In this document: positions 35,505 through 46,300 of the stretch, piece after piece
How positions within the stretch are numbered: position 1 is the first letter of the stretch
Layout of the letters: each line of letters opens with the position of its first letter
Origin: Stereum hirsutum FP-91666 SS1
Taxonomy: Eukaryota > Basidiomycota > Agaricomycetes > Russulales > Stereaceae
Length of the DNA: 64,000 nucleotides
Direction: 5' to 3'
NCBI RefSeq assembly: GCF_000264905.1
Contig: NW_006763137.1
Coordinates: 70,014-134,013, forward strand
Made by a program: the position numbers and the translations under genes
The notes under the pieces: generated by a model
What the model was told of the DNA's origin: nothing
What the model saw: only the letters and a program-made list of their open reading frames with translations
Database searches by the model: none

Positions 35505-36791
35505 GGGCATATACACCCACGGTCAAAATAGTTAACCACCCCCATATTTGGCAGGTGGTTCCGGCATGTGTCTCCCCTCAAGTACGAAGGTTTTTGTGGT
35601 GGTCTGTACACCAGGCTGGTCTACTGTAGAGGCTACATCTATAGGATAGATAATTGTGCATCATAGTTGTAGAGTTGAGCCGTGAAAAATCAAAAGAGTC
35701 AGATTTTGATAGGTGTACTGTGAATTTTATATAGACGGAAACATCGGTGATATGTGAACCAAGGAAAGTGTTGAATATACACTTGAGGGTATAGATTTAT
35801 GCATTGGTTTTTGCGGGATTTATGGATGAACGATGCATGAACAGTGGTCTTTGCAAGGTCAGTGTGGCACCTTGCACAATCGGGTACCCCTCCAATATAA
35901 AATCAGCAGTACAGTTTAGAGTCGAGCTGTATGCGTTATCGAGACTTTATAGGCTATTACAGATGTATCATATATAAATATGAACCCTAATATCGCTCGT
36001 TGATTTTATATGAGGGGGGTACCTGGAGGTAGGGGGTGCCACACTGACCTTGCAAGGACCACTGTTCATGCATCGTTCATCCATAAATCCCGCAAAAACC
36101 AATGCATAAATCCATACTCTCAAGTGTATATTCAACACTTTCTTTGGTTCACATATCACCAATGTTTCCGTCTATATAAAATTCACAGTACACCTATCAA
36201 AATCTGACTCTTTTGATTTTTCACGGCTCAACTCTACAACTATGATGCACAATTATCTATCCTATAGATGTAGCCTCTACAGTAGACCAGCCTGGTGTAC
36301 AGACCACCACAAAAACCTTCGTACTTGAGGGGAGACACATGCCGGAACCACCTGCCAAATATGGGGGTGGTCAACTATTTTGACCGTGGGTGTATGTAGC
36401 GGTTCACATCAGTTTCGTTCATCATCCTGAAAACGAAAAGTGTGAACTCGGAATCTCGAGTGTGGTGCTAGATATAATACTCAGTTCACATTGGGTTTGG
36501 ATCCTCGAGACGGGACTACTCCTGCTCTCATTCCCGTCCCCCTTCCTGATGGCCTCTGATACAGCGATTCTTTTGGGAGCTACAGTACGTGGGCCTTCCG
36601 CCAAAGTGTGTGTTGTTCCGAACGATGTCAGTGAACGGGCAGAGGCCGGAGGAGGCCCCTCTCGCATCGAAATCGCACTGAGTGTGAATTGAGCTTCGAG
36701 GCTCCAACGGGACAAAGTTGCGAAGTATTGAACCCATCATGGGTTTAGTTCACATCGCAAAAACGCGATGTGAACCGCTACATATATGCCC
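35505..36791. mobile_element. Long-terminal-inverted-repeat (foldback) element, TA target duplication
   Basis: Two nearly perfect inverted arms of about 400 bp (about 35505-35910 and 36002-36394, completed at 36785-36791) with about 90 bp between them. The outer ends read GGGCATATACACCC and its reverse complement, each flanked by TA (35503-35504 and 36792-36793), as in Tc1/mariner-type insertions. The right end is split by a younger element (separate entry). Without that insertion the element is about 900 bp. It has no coding capacity, so it is a non-autonomous, MITE-like element that would fold into one long hairpin. Confidence 0.8.
36395..36782. mobile_element. 388 bp MITE nested in the foldback element
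   Basis: Terminal inverted repeats TGTAGCGGTTCACATC and GATGTGAACCGCTACA are flanked by TA on both sides (36393-36394 and 36783-36784). Removing the element and one TA restores GGGTGTATATGCCC, the exact complement of the intact left end of the host element. This shows insertion and a TA target-site duplication directly. No transposase is encoded. Confidence 0.88.
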
Positions 36792-38178
36792 TAATGATTC
36801 AGTTCTACAACTACCACTCGACATTCACCGTGGAATTTGGATTTATTTGCGTTCTCCGTGCAGAGTATTGACAATATTCCTTTTGATATCTCGGTTTGGG
36901 ACGCGTTCCAAGGGTGTGCTCGTTCTGGTTAGTAGGTTTCTGTCTATGTTTTTGTCCGTTATTCGGGTGGATTAACTGATTCGACTCTGCACAGACTCGC
37001 TACGCACGTCAATGAACTTTCCCATTCAATACTATCAGCTACGAAGGTGACTACCTGTAGGATCCATTATAGATTGGGGTAGGTAGTAGCTCGCTGACGT
37101 TGCCCTCTAGGAAGAGAAGAAATATGTTTCGCATCTTCAAACAGTATGGTACTGATATATCGGTCAAACTACCGTCTGACGATCACCTCAACCAGCAGAA
37201 CATGGGCCAGATGCCGAGGAGATAACAGTGTTCTAATTAGATGACAACCATGACACCCTTTGGATTGACGCTAATAAATTTTCACCGGGCCTTGATTGGG
37301 TGAGAGCGCTATTGAGTTGATAGACAGTCAAAGCCCCTCGCTGACCCGAATGCTAGATTTCCCGCCTCTTATTTTTATTCCCAGATGGATCATTGGTTTC
37401 AGCTTCAGCTAATATACCCGACAGCGCGTGAGAATGCATCTGAGGTTACAATCCAGTGGCGGGGATCACCACTATCCCTGTCTCTCTCCGCGGTATGGTA
37501 ACTTGATCCTTCATCTTTGACCTAGAAACATTTTCCAGATCACTTTTTTTGCTTTTGCGTTCCATACCGATCACCCGCCCTGCGTAGATCCCGATATGAC
37601 ACGTTAAACAATGAGTGAAGAATGCAATCAAGTCGACGTCGGATACGTACCGATCCTCCGTCTATGGATAGCTGGCCGCTTTACTATCGAAAGTCGTCGT
37701 GTTTCTGAGAAGAACCAAAAAGGTACAGATTATCTTGCGCATATGACCGCCAGTGTAAGTCAAGCCCTCCGTCTTCACATTCTAAAACCACCCAGTAATG
37801 TCGTTCATGCTCAAGCCCATCCATTCACTGATCACCAAACTTCGAGACTCAAACTGAGGTACCGATTCTGGGTTCTGCCTTGGCACGAAAGATATCTAGC
37901 CGCATCTATGCAATACATATCATTCGTAATTGGGACAGACAAAACATTGCTATCATTGGAGGGGCTCATTGTGTGTTCGACCGCCCCGCCCTCAGACCTT
38001 CGTGCTAGTGGCAATGCGCCTTCATGGCACGGGTATGCAACTGAGTTGTGGTAAGCTAGGCTTCTGACTGTCCGAGTGACTCCGAGGCATACATCCACCT
38101 CAACTCTTCATGTCTGCTCCATACACACACCCTATAGTCAATACCTGCGCTATGAGCAGCTCTGCCACAACCTGTCAA

Positions 38179-38184
38179 TATAAA
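38179..38184 (+). promoter_or_regulatory. TATA box of small W/MD-module gene
   Basis: TATAAA lies about 100 bp before the ATG at 38285. The paralogue in the other arm has the same box at the same distance (41137-41132, minus strand). Confidence 0.6.
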
Positions 38185-38284
38185 GGCTTCCTAGTAAGTT
38201 TCGTTTTTACACTCGTCAACTCAAATCCGTACCTTCCCTGTTCACCTTTCATCTAGTCCCAGAAACCACACATCTGTTACAATC

Positions 38285-38730
38285 ATGAGCAAAAGCACGG
38301 ATCCAAAGGCTCAATGGGATAAATTTAAAGGTACCGTGAATAACATGACTCTGAACAACGGTACGTGGCCAAATCATGGATTGATGTCCTTTCTGTTTAC
38401 TGAAAACTATTTCCCAATCATTCAGTTCAATTGGGTTCGTACATGAAGGTTATTGAGGATATGGATAACGCAGTAGGCCAGAGAGGTGAGTTTTATTCTC
38501 TGCCGTGTGGAGCAGACTGATAATTTGTGCCGAGTATGCTCGGTTTTAGGAAGAGAGCTTGTCAACAAGTGGCACGCTGCCCAGGCTACTTTCGCAGTCT
38601 TCATCGCCAACAACTGTCAGACTCCACTTGTATAATCTAGGTGTAGTCTGCGCTGACACGTGCTCTAGTCACTTCGGAATACATTGCTGCCGTTGGCGCC
38701 ATGGACAATATCGTGAAGAAAGCAACTTGA
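38285..38730 (+). CDS. Small W/MD-module protein, member A (87 aa, 4 exons)
   Basis: I know no name for this family. Exons 38285-38360, 38426-38485, 38550-38615 and 38669-38730, all introns phase 1. The protein is predicted all-helical and soluble and starts MSKSTDPKAQ. Exons 1 and 3 each end in the same pattern, W-x3-[KQ]-x9-N (WDKFKGTVNNMTLNN and WHAAQATFAVFIANN). Exons 2 and 4 each carry MD-x2-V (EDMDNAV and GAMDNIV). The protein is thus an internal duplication of one two-exon module. There is no signal peptide, Cys or known active site. The closest relative is member B in the opposite arm of the inverted duplication; members C and D are 20 kb away. The gene's function is unknown. Confidence 0.75.
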
Positions 38731-39130
38731 GTGTGGTAAGAACCATGAGCAACTGCGTATAGATACAAGTCTGGGCGTTTTCAAGAGCACTAATCACCCA
38801 ACGTAGCTCGTGTACCTATTCCTATAATATTTTAGTACGATATGGATGACATTTATCTTCTATTTTTTGACCCTCAGCCGAGGACCGAGAATCTAACCAC
38901 GGAACCCTGTGTATGGCATTAAGCAGAAAGCACTGAGGAAACCTCGTCCGATACACACTGTCCTCGGAGGCGCATCACTGGTATATGTTTCATCATATTG
39001 TATGAGTAGGGTGCTTGGAGCGATTACCGAAGTGTCAGATAGTCGGAGAACCTTGACGGAGATACCTATGCCCACGAAATTTTGACTATGAATATCCAAT
39101 GGTTGGAGCATAAGTATAGCCCACCTTTGA

Positions 39131-40189
39131 GTCTCGTTCAGGATGGAATTTGATCAACTTCTGTCACGTTGCCCAGAGCCTTGGAAACGGACCGTAGAAA
39201 TAGACCATGATGTCGTGCTGAGTTTCTTTTTCCCCAGCACACACAAGGTGGGCTTGCTGGCACGAGTTAAGAGTACAAAATTACCCTCTGTGATTTTATC
39301 CATTTGATGGTGATTTACGGTGCACAGGGTGCGGGCTACTTAGGCGTCGAGCAAGAGTGAGCTGGACCAAAGTCCGCATAGGTGCACCATTCCCCATATT
39401 CGCAGCCTCTCTCGTATGCCACACCATTTCCGGATGTGTAGATGAGGAGCCGCTCATTCTATGCGCCACTATGTTTTAGTTCATCTAAGTCCACGTGGAT
39501 GCTGGCCAGCGTTCAGATGTACAGAGAAAGAGGAGGGCAAACCCATTTAATGATCTTGCGACTCTGGAGAAGGACCATCCACCACTCCTGACTTTGTTCC
39601 CATCAGCTGATCCTAGATAATGCCAAAAAAACGCTCTGTACACTGTCGTCCTTGTGTGAATGGGTTTCTGTCACAATTAGTGATTCTTTCAAGCGCATGT
39701 AAATGGTATCAATCTCGTATTCATAGTATTTCTCCTACAACACGGTAAATAAAGTGTAATATGGAGGTGGGGTAAAAACCAATTCAGGCATTCTTTTACA
39801 CGGGGATAAAAGTGTAAGATTTCAGTCAAGAATGAAACTCCGAATCTTGAGGTTTATACCTAGGATTTGGTCCTGTTCAAATGACGCTAAAACATTGATG
39901 AAAACTATTGTAAACCTTCCACTAGATTCATGGCTAAACTGGCTGAGTTCTCGTGGTACAAAGAAAATGTTTATTCAGGTTCAAATCCTTCGGCGAGCTT
40001 TCTTAATCAATCGAAACGCTTCAGTCTGCCCCGGTATACTCTGCCGAGAGGTCTAAACACTGATCATTCTCCACGGGAGGTCAAGCATAAGGGACCTAGC
40101 TCCCCCAGTTATTCCGCGGCTAAGATGAAAATTCCATGGTTTCTAGCTTTCTAAACCCTAACAACCTTTTTGCGCAGAAACAGTGTTTG
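39131..40189. other. Spacer of the inverted duplication
   Basis: About 1.06 kb between the two arms. I see no gene. A 74-codon plus-strand frame near 39.83-40.06 kb has no support. Confidence 0.5.
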
Positions 40190-40576
40190 CAAGTGCAATA
40201 TAACTGTGGTTGCCCACAACGACCTTGTGCGGAACAATTGATTCAAAACATGTGTCGGTGGGAATCCGTGATGGACCACTGTCTTCAGTGATTCAACTCA
40301 ACCCATATATTTCAACGAAGAATATAATAACCTCCGAGGACGGTGCGTGTTGGACGACGTTTCCTCAATACTTGCTACTCAATGTGTTTCACAGGGTTCC
40401 ATGGTCAGTTTCTCTGGTCTCGGCCGACTCATAGGACCAAAAAATTAGAGATATACGGCATCCATATCGTACTAAAATATTATAAAAATAGGTACACGAG
40501 CTACGTCGGGTGATTAGTGCTCTTGAAAACGCCCAGACTTGTACCTATATGGAGCTGCTCATGGGTCCTACCACCC

Positions 40577-41031
40577 TCAAGTTGTTCCGTTCACGATCTT
40601 GTCCATGCCGGCAATGGCATCATTGTATACACCAGGAGCCACTAGAGCAAGCGTGAGCGCAACCTGTACCTAGATTCAACAAGTAAAGCCTGACAGTTGT
40701 TTGCTACGAAGGTTGCGAATACAGCCTTGGCAGCGTGCCACTTCTTGGCAAGCTCTCTTCCTGGATCTGGGCCTATTCGGCACGAATTATTACTCTGCTC
40801 CGCACTGCAGAGATTCAAACACACCTTGCTTGAGAACTGCATTATCCATATCCTTGAAAGCGTCCAAGCACGAACCCAATTGAACTAAATGATTTGGTTC
40901 AGATAGTTTTCAACAAAAAGAAAGTGCATCAAGCCATGATATGGTTGACACGTACCGTTGCTCAGTGTCATAGTAAGCAGGGATGCTTTGACCTGTTCCC
41001 ATTGAGCCTTCGGATCATTCTTGTCGCTCAT
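40577..41031 (-). CDS. Small W/MD-module protein, member B (88 aa, 4 exons)
   Basis: Paralogue of member A. Exons 41031-40956, 40884-40825, 40760-40695 and 40641-40577. The first three exons have exactly the same lengths as in A (76, 60 and 66 nt) and all introns are phase 1. It starts MSDKNDPKAQWEQ. The signature W-x3-K-x9-N closes exons 1 and 3 (WEQVKASLLTMTLSN and WHAAKAVFATFVANN). MD-x2-V is in exon 2 (KDMDNAV) and exon 4 (AGMDKIV). The frame is intact and most base changes from A leave the signature residues in place, which suggests that both copies are under constraint. The function is unknown. The TATA box is conserved about 100 bp upstream. Confidence 0.75.
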
Positions 41032-41131
41032 GGTTGTAACCGATGTGTGGTTTCTGGGACTGAAATGAGAGGTGAAATGGGAAGGTACGGATTGAGTTGA
41101 CGAGGGTGAAAACAAAACTTATTCGTATGCC

Positions 41132-41137
41132 TTTATA
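41132..41137 (-). promoter_or_regulatory. TATA box of member B
   Basis: TATAAA on the minus strand about 100 bp before the start codon at 41031, in a block (GTCAGTATAAAGGC) conserved with the promoter of member A. Confidence 0.6.
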
Positions 41138-42040
41138 CTGACAGGTGGTGGCAGAGCTGATAATAGCATGGGTATTGACTATGGCGTGTAGGTATGGAGT
41201 AGACATGAAGAGTTGAGGTCCATGTACGCCTCGGAGTCGCTCGTTCAGCAAGAGCCTAGCTTACCAGAACTCAGTTGTACTCCAGTGCCATGAAAGCGCG
41301 TTGCTGCTGGCACGACATTCGGAGGGCGGGGCGGTCAAACACACAATGAGCCCTTCCGATGATAGCAATGTTGTATCTGCACCAGTCATGAACGATATTT
41401 AGTGCAGGGATGCGGTTAGATATCTTTCGTTCTTAGACAAAACCTAGAAGTGGTACCTCAGTTCCAGTCTCGGATCTTTGTGGTCAGTAAATGGATGGTC
41501 TTGAGTATGAACTGCATTACCGGGTGAATTTGGAATTCGAGAATGGAGATATTGACTTACACGGGCGCCATAGTATGCACTAGATAATCTGTACCCTTCA
41601 GATCTTTCTCAGAAGATACGAGGAATTCCGATAGTTAAGCGGACAGCTATCCATGGACAGAGGATCGGTACGTATCCGACGTCAACTTGATTGCATTCTC
41701 ACTCGTTGTTTAACGTGTCATATTGGGATCTCCGCAGAGCGGGTGATCAGTATGGAACGCAAACACAGAAAAATTGATCTGAAAGATTTTGTTGGTTCAC
41801 GATGACGGCTTAACGCGATCACATTACCGTACAGCAGAGAGAAATGGAGATGATCGTGATCACAGCCACTGGGTTGTAACCTCAGTTGCATTCTCGCGCG
41901 ATGCCAGGTTGATTAGCTGAAGCTGAAACGGTTAAACGATCTGGGTATAAAAATAAGAGGCGGGAAAGCAAGCATTCGGGGCAGCGAGGGGCTTTGGCCG
42001 CCCATCAACTCAACAGCGCCCTCACCCGAAGTTTGACCAA

Positions 42041-42560
42041 TATGCTGGTCCTTTACCGTTCGACCATGTATTGCATAGAGCATCTCCTCCTGGAACGCAA
42101 AGTCAGTGAGGGAGTAGCCACTTTTTGAGCAGATTTAGATCTATTACTCTATGCCGGTGATGATTAAAATTCCAGAAAGGAGCTCGTCGATTCCTGAGTA
42201 GACCTTCGAATATCATGCGACTGGAATTGATTTGATCCGCTTCAGATATGCCATAGTGCAAGACCCATACAATTCGAAAGATTTTCCTGGAGACTGGAGA
42301 AACGATTTTGAGCTAATAATATACTATTCATGGTGCTCAAGTTGTAAAGAGGGCAGGTTGGGACACTGGTAGTCAGTGTCCTGGCGAGTACGTACAAGGG
42401 TATCCATAGCAGAGGAAAAGAACCATGAGCGTGTGCCGAACACTCATGCCTGAACTGCCACTCTTCGCCTCATTTGTATTAATATGCTCACATTTAGAGT
42501 TGACCGTAGATGCATTAAATAGAAAGACACACAGAGCATAGCTCAGGGACATGGAGCATA
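42041..42560. other. Interval before the Helitron array
   Basis: No gene seen. The last base, A at 42560, is the left host base of the Helitron insertion. The T at 42561 begins the element. Confidence 0.5.
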
Positions 42561-43342
42561 TCTACTATACTACAGCGCGGACACAAGAGACAAAGACGCA
42601 ATCCGATTGGCTGCTCGGTTCCGCCCGTTCCGCGTCGGCTGTCTCCATGACTCATATCGGGCGCTCTTTTCTTCCGCTTTCTCAACCCGAACCATCCCTC
42701 ATCACCTCCAAGTGCGAAAAGTAGCAATCTACCCAGACTTCCAAAGCAGTGAGTACTTGAATTACTCACTTTCTCCTCGGATATATCGTCTATATGAACC
42801 GAAACGACCCATCATCGTCAGGGCGAACGAAGGCTCTCGCATACAAAATGCTCTTTGGGCTCTCTCTTTTGGGAATGTTCTCGAACGGGCCAAGACGTGC
42901 ACAGCGCTGCACAGCGATCGACGAGTCGTGACGAAATAAGTAATTGATGAATAAGGTCATGTCGGTCTTCAACTTTATTTCACCGGAACCACGCTTGGCA
43001 TTTGCCACTTCGTCACCCGAGATCCACATTCTCGCATCCATTACAGGGACATATACTTGACTCTTTCTATTTACATGGAGTTTGAGTCTATGCACGTATC
43101 TACTGCACGCAGATGCATGTCCTCCTGTTTCTCTCAAGCCTTTTCCACCAATTCAGATATAGTTAGCGGTACAAGTACCCCCATTGTCCGATATTTGATT
43201 TTGTGGCACCTTTCTCGATCGTTTCGGTACGGCGATTAGGAAATTCCGTTGCTCGCCAAATAATAAGTATGGGCTGGCCGATAAAGATGACAGTACACGT
43301 CACCTCTCAGTTTCATACCTAGCCTGCCCAATAACGACCTGA

Positions 43343-46300
43343 ATGCCTCTGGATGTCGAGGCTGAAGTTAGTCGTGCCCAACGACGCCGAACCTCTCGTA
43401 CAAGTCGTCTACTCGACGATCGACTCTCACAGCGCCGTGAACCTGTAGGCTCTAACGGAGATACATATGAACCTCTCGAAGGTATGTTCATGACCGTGGT
43501 TGATACTTTCTACCCTTCAATACGCTGATAGTTTGCTTTCCTCCAGAACCTATGCTCAATGCTCGTCAGATAGCGCAGCGACGCCGAAGAGAGCGAGAGC
43601 GAAATGAATGGTTTGAGCAAATAAACTCACGCGTTCCACTCGAGGGAGATGTGCAAAGTAATGCCTCATTTTCACTGGCTTTTTTTCGAGAGATACAAGC
43701 TCACTATGTAACCTACTTTAGAGCCTATTTTAAGTGCCCGTCAGATTGCTCAACGACAACGTCGTGCTCGAGAGCAACGTGAAAGACAAGGTATTCCCCG
43801 AGACGGGAACGATAGAGCGGCAGCAGCTACATGTACGTTATTTGGTGGTTTCATTAGTGGTGCAGTCGAGGCTGAGGCTCTCTCTCCATCTCTTATAGCA
43901 TCCAATGGAGACAGACGGACGCAAAGACAAGGGAACACCGCAGAGAGTGGAACAGGAGCCGGTAAGCTCGGATCATATGTTGAAACTTAACAGGCTTTTC
44001 TTACGGGACAAACCTACAGGAGGACGGGAAAGCACACCCACTGCTTGTGAACTTGACCAACGTAGAAGACGTGTACATGAAGCCGCTCAACTCTACGCTG
44101 TTCATCGTGCGTACCTCTATATTTGTTTGGAGACCTTCCTAAAAAATCAACCAACCAACTGACACCATTTTCATAGCAGGTACCAATACCAGACCACAAT
44201 ATATACGACAACCACCAACCAACACTACACAGCGTGTGCTTCCTGTCGGAAGGCAGCCATATCGCGAAACTGGTATTATGTTCTCTCCCGGTGCTATGAC
44301 GGTAGTATGCGTACATTGTGGTGCACTTCATTGGCCTGGCGAACTTCCTTCAAAGTCTCCACCACGGAGTTTTGGTACTTGTTGTGGTCATGGCCAGGTT
44401 TCTCTACCTGCTGATCGCGATCCACCCACGGCTCTCATGGACCTTCTCTCGAGCGATTCGGCTGCAGCTAGAGAGTTTCGCGATAATATTCGGCGCTATA
44501 ACGCTGCGCTCGCATTTACGTCTCTGGGTGTTGACATCGATGAACAGCTGAATAGAGATGGCGGTAGACATCCTTACGTCTTTCGTATACAAGGCGAACT
44601 ATACCATCATATTGGGTCGCTTTTGCCGCCACAGGGCCACACCCCACGTTACGCACAGCTCTATATCCACGATTCGCAGTCTGCATTGAATGCCCGTATG
44701 CGTGCGAATGAGGGTCTGTCACGCCAGACAATGCAGCTCCTTCAGGAAACACTTGCAGTCACGCACCGCTACGCCCGTCTCTATCAGCATGCCTTCGAAG
44801 TACTCAGACACGAAGCTGCACCCGAGATTGGATTCCGTCTCATCGCAGATCCTGCTCGGGATCAACGTCGCTATAACCTTCCCGCTACCCGTGAAATCGC
44901 CGCAATCCTCCCGGGCGATGGCACGGAGGAGCTTGACCGCCGGGACATCATTCTACGCAAGAGGCATGGCCCACTCCAGCGTATCAGTGATGGCCACCCC
45001 GCATATGCTTGCTTACATTATGTCCTACTTTTCCCGTGGGGCACAGATGGCTGGCACTGGAACATTCCTTTGCGTGATCCGACAAACGGAGCAGAGGCAA
45101 ATGGTCGTGTCAGCCAAGCGAGCTTTTACGCCTACCAGCTGCAGGTTCGGAGAGGTTCCTTTCAGACGCTTTTGCACGGTGGACGGCTTTTTCAACAATA
45201 TGTCGTCGACGCATGGGCATCCTGTGACCAGGCTAAACTCCGCTACCTTCGTATGAACCAGCCTCGTCTTCGAGCAGCACTTTACAGTGGTCTCGAAGAT
45301 GCTGTTCAAGAATTTGATGGCGACCCTGATGGTGATGAGGGTGGCGGCCTTCACCGTCTGGGTCGCCGTGTCATTCTACCTTCTTCCTACACGGGAGGTC
45401 CACGCTATTTCCAGCAGCTCTATCAGGATGCTATGGCCATTGGTCGATACTTCCGAAAGATAGACTTCTTCATCACCGTAACCTGCAATCCTGATTGGCC
45501 CGAAATCCGACAGGAGCTGCTTCCAGGACAATCTGCTGCCGACCGACCCGACCTTATTGTCCGTGTTTTCAGGCTGTACATGAAGGCCATCCTCGATGAT
45601 TTGACGAAGAAACACGTCCTTGGACGAGTAGCCGGTTATATATATGTCATTGAATTCCAAAAACGCGGTCTACCCCACATGCATCTTTTACTCTTCCTTG
45701 AAGAACGCGACAGACTTCACACACCGGCAGACATCGATTCTGTGATACAGGCTTATTGGCCTGATCCCGAAAGGGAGCCCGCCCTCTTCGATGTCGTCAA
45801 GAAGAGCATGGTTCATGGTCCGTGTCGGCCTGGGCAATGCCTTGAGAACGGGAAATGCAAGCGCAAATTTCCGAAGGCGTTCCAGGAAGTCACGGTCATG
45901 ACAGAGGATGGCTATCCTGCATATAAACGACCAAACGATGGGCGTGCATACGAAGTTCGTGGTCATATGGTCGACAATTCGTGGATTGTCCCCTTCAATC
46001 CTTACCTCTCTGCAAAATACCGTTGCCACATAAACGTTGAATGTACAGTCTCTTTCGCAACTCTGAAATACTTGCACAAGTATGTCTTAAAGGGCTCAGA
46101 TCGTGCAACAGTCGAAATCAGAGCAGCACCGAATGGCCAAATTGCTCGCACCCGCAACGGACAGACTCGGCTCATCGACCGACATGATGAAATCACACGC
46201 TACGTTGACGCTCGGTACATTGGTCCTTCAGAGGCACATTGGCGTATCTATGGGCACGGTCTTCATAGGCAAATGCCCAGTGTCCAAAGGCTCCAAATAC

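Larger units (their letters stand above)
37270..39130. repeat. Left arm of a 1.9 kb inverted duplication
   Basis: This arm is matched by the reverse complement of about 40190-42040 over its whole length, with substitutions and small indels. Good blocks include CAAAGCCCCTCGCTG, AAGTCTGGGCGTTTTCAAGA and GTACGATATGGATG. The arm carries the small gene at 38285-38730 with its promoter. A 147-codon plus-strand open frame at 37611-38054 is not preserved in the other arm (start codon lost, frameshifted), so it is probably not a gene. About 1.06 kb of unique sequence separates the arms. Confidence 0.85.
40190..42040. repeat. Right arm of a 1.9 kb inverted duplication
   Basis: Reverse-complement partner of about 37270-39130. 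It carries member B of the small gene family on the minus strand, so the two genes converge on the spacer. The outer end reads CGGCCATCAACTCAACAGCGCC, matching the complement of the left arm's start with a few differences. Confidence 0.85.

Noticed and set aside
37611..38054. 147-codon plus-strand open frame in the left arm of the inverted duplication
   Set aside because: In the other arm the matching sequence has lost the start codon and is frameshifted, while the neighbouring small gene stays intact. The frame has no recognisable domain.
42607..42939. 110-codon frame at the Helitron 5' end as a first RepHel exon
   Set aside because: No donor joins it in phase to the exon chain that begins at 43343, and its sequence shows no RepHel likeness.
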